From IMG/VR virus record IMGVR_UViG_3300021420_000016, positions 62,001-126,000 of that record: DNA of 64,000 nt. One strand, given 5' to 3'. The DNA comes from a virus. Positions 62,912 through 64,000 of the stretch are shown one piece after another (position 1 is the first letter of the stretch; every line of letters starts with the position of its first letter). The translations under genes and the position numbers were made by a program. The notes below the pieces were generated by a model. It was given only the letters and a program-made list of their open reading frames with translations, did not search any database and had not been told where the DNA came from.

Positions 62912-63268
62912 GTGACCGACGAGACCGAGGCCCTGCGTGCCGAGGTGGCCGAACTCCGTGCTGAGATCGAGCGCCTGCAGGCATGGCAGGCCACGCATGT
63001 ATGCCAGCCGCAAGCGGGTAACTGGCCGTCGCAGTGCACCTGCGGGACGAGCACCCGCTCCCCGGTGCATGCCCCGCCGCCCTGGCAGGGGACCTGGACG
63101 AGTGTCGCCGCAGGCGCTGCGGGCGGGGGGTCCACCCACATGTGGACCGCCAACACCGCCAACACTGCCGCAACGCCGATGGTGACGATCGTCCCGCTGA
63201 CCACGATGGGCGCGGCCCCGCAGCCGCAGATCTTCACCTACTACGACGTCGGCGGCGAATGCGCATGA
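62912..63268 (+). CDS. Hypothetical protein with coiled-coil N-terminus, 118 aa
   Basis: EALRAEVAELRAEIERLQAW is a leucine-zipper-like helix; a CQPQ...CTC Cys set and an Ala/Thr/Pro-rich tail follow. GTG start after GGGGGGATGAG. ATGA-coupled to the next gene. Confidence 0.58.
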   Translation: MTDETEALRAEVAELRAEIERLQAWQATHVCQPQAGNWPSQCTCGTSTRSPVHAPPPWQGTWTSVAAGAAGGGSTHMWTANTANTAATPMVTIVPLTTMGAAPQPQIFTYYDVGGECA

Positions 63269-63444
63269 TCGGAATCCTTGCGATCCTGTTCTTCGCCGCC
63301 GCGGTCATCGTGCACGGCGGCGCGGTCACCGTGCACACGCACTGGCTTGACTGGGAAGGGCTCGCCCTCGCCGGTTTGCTGTGCCTGTCCCTGACGGGCT
63401 TCTCCCCGCCCGCAGCGCTCACCCGGTGGCGCAGGCACGACTGA
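63265..63444 (+). CDS. Small membrane protein, 59 aa
   Basis: IGILAILFFAAAVIVHGGAV and GLALAGLLCLSLTGFSPPAA are two spans joined by a His/Trp loop; basic RWRRH end. The start overlaps the previous stop (ATGA). Confidence 0.62.
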   Translation: MIGILAILFFAAAVIVHGGAVTVHTHWLDWEGLALAGLLCLSLTGFSPPAALTRWRRHD

Positions 63445-63466
63445 CCTGCGCGCCTGCGTAAACGCC

Positions 63467-63496
63467 GCCCCTCGCCGTCTCGCGCAGGGGCTTTTT
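63467..63496 (+). terminator. Intrinsic terminator
   Basis: GCCCCT / AGGGGC stem followed by TTTTT, 22 bp after the small membrane protein gene. Confidence 0.65.
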
Positions 63497-63526
63497 CATG
63501 TCCCCCCACGGAAGGAAGGCCGCCAC

Positions 63527-63961
63527 TTGAGCAGTGAGATCACGCCCGGGGAAGTCGTCACCTATTTCTGGCGGTGGTTCTGGGTGGGCGTACTCGCCCT
63601 CGCCGTCATCGCTGCCCTGATCGCAGGCAGCCAGACCGGGTGGTTCTGGCTGGACACCCGCGCGGTGCAGCACCAGTCGCAGGTGATCCGGCTGAATTAC
63701 GCCACCCAGGAAGCGTATGTGCAGCAGATGCAGGGTTACATCGCCCAGATCCTCACCGACCAGGAGCAAGAACTTGGCCTATCCGGCGCCCAGCTCGCGG
63801 ATATGCGTGCTGCGGCTTTGGGCCTGGGCCAGCAGGCGTGCGCGAAAGCCGCCGACGTGTCTATTTCCCTGGGGCCGTCCGGGTCCTGGGTGCGGGCGAA
63901 CTGCAAGTACGGCGCAGTGAACCCGGCGTCACCTCTTCAGAAAGGATCTTCTTCGCCGTGA
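63527..63961 (+). CDS. Single-span membrane protein, 144 aa
   Basis: TTG start after GGAAGGAAGG. Span FWVGVLALAVIAALIAGSQT, then an external helical region QHQSQVIRLNYATQEAYVQQ, GAQLADMRAAALGLGQQACA and a Cys pair. It is a possible surface component; GTGA-coupled to the next gene. Confidence 0.65.
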   Translation: MSSEITPGEVVTYFWRWFWVGVLALAVIAALIAGSQTGWFWLDTRAVQHQSQVIRLNYATQEAYVQQMQGYIAQILTDQEQELGLSGAQLADMRAAALGLGQQACAKAADVSISLGPSGSWVRANCKYGAVNPASPLQKGSSSP

Positions 63962-64000
63962 ACATCCGCAAAATCCCCCTTGCGGTTGTGCTCGCCGCCC
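63958..64000 (+). CDS. Start of a secreted or membrane protein, truncated by the window
   Basis: GTG start overlapping the previous stop (GTGA) encodes NIRKIPLAVVLAA, the beginning of a signal peptide. The rest lies outside the window. Confidence 0.5.
   Translation, partial: MNIRKIPLAVVLAA

Overview
This is high-GC DNA of an actinomycete (Streptomyces/Actinomadura-type). The signs are an Lsr2 protein, XRE regulators with a DUF5753-like C-terminus, DUF2637, DUF6907-like and DUF6879-like proteins, frequent GTG starts and ATGA/GTGA gene overlaps. It looks like part of a large conjugative plasmid or integrative conjugative element. There are partition, integration, replication and FtsK-type transfer modules, and no phage capsid, portal or tail genes are visible.

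Left end (1-8.6 kb, mostly + strand): a GIY-YIG fragment, nine tandem 9-bp repeats in front of parA and a small parB-like gene, and a run of overlapping small accessory genes. These are followed by a frameshifted gene, a TnpB (IS605/IS607 type) with a damaged zinc ribbon, a type I-E-like CRISPR array (29-bp repeats, mostly 32-bp spacers), a 5' fragment of cas1, and a tyrosine integrase.

Centre-left (8.6-18.9 kb, - strand): a bacterial Ro60 (TROVE/vWA) gene, then three tandem Y-RNA candidates that share an invariant stem and carry tRNA-like inserts (two of them permuted cloverleaves), then about 39 complete tRNA genes covering all 20 amino acids. The array contains homing-endonuclease-like genes. 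One HNH gene sits inside a tRNA-Gln(CUG) that has been cut in two, next to an intact tRNA-Gln(CUG). Seven tRNAs have C33 and two adjacent tRNAs lack a normal T loop.

Centre (19-45 kb, mostly - strand): two ParB-like proteins, SLOG-like proteins, Lsr2, a MazG-like tandem protein, SSB, an HNH homing nuclease, an adenine and a cytosine DNA methyltransferase, DnaB helicase and a DnaD/loader-like protein. Further right are a RusA-like resolvase, an HD hydrolase, an HNH protein, a phiC31 gp3-like recombination directionality factor and a PD-(D/E)XK nuclease with a helix-hairpin-helix tail. Small membrane proteins and two opposed XRE regulators follow.

Right (44-53.3 kb, - strand): a conjugation module with a DUF2637 (Spd-like) membrane protein, an FtsK/SpoIIIE translocase that keeps its gamma domain, several membrane proteins, a secreted wall-hydrolase-like protein and a lipoprotein. 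A 15-bp hairpin and helically phased CTGGA repeats mark its promoter side.

Far right (53.5-64 kb, + strand except for a three-gene - block at 61.2-62.8 kb): a DUF6879/XRE-DUF5753 regulatory trio and many small zinc-ribbon proteins, a HAD-like protein, a metallophosphoesterase and small membrane proteins.
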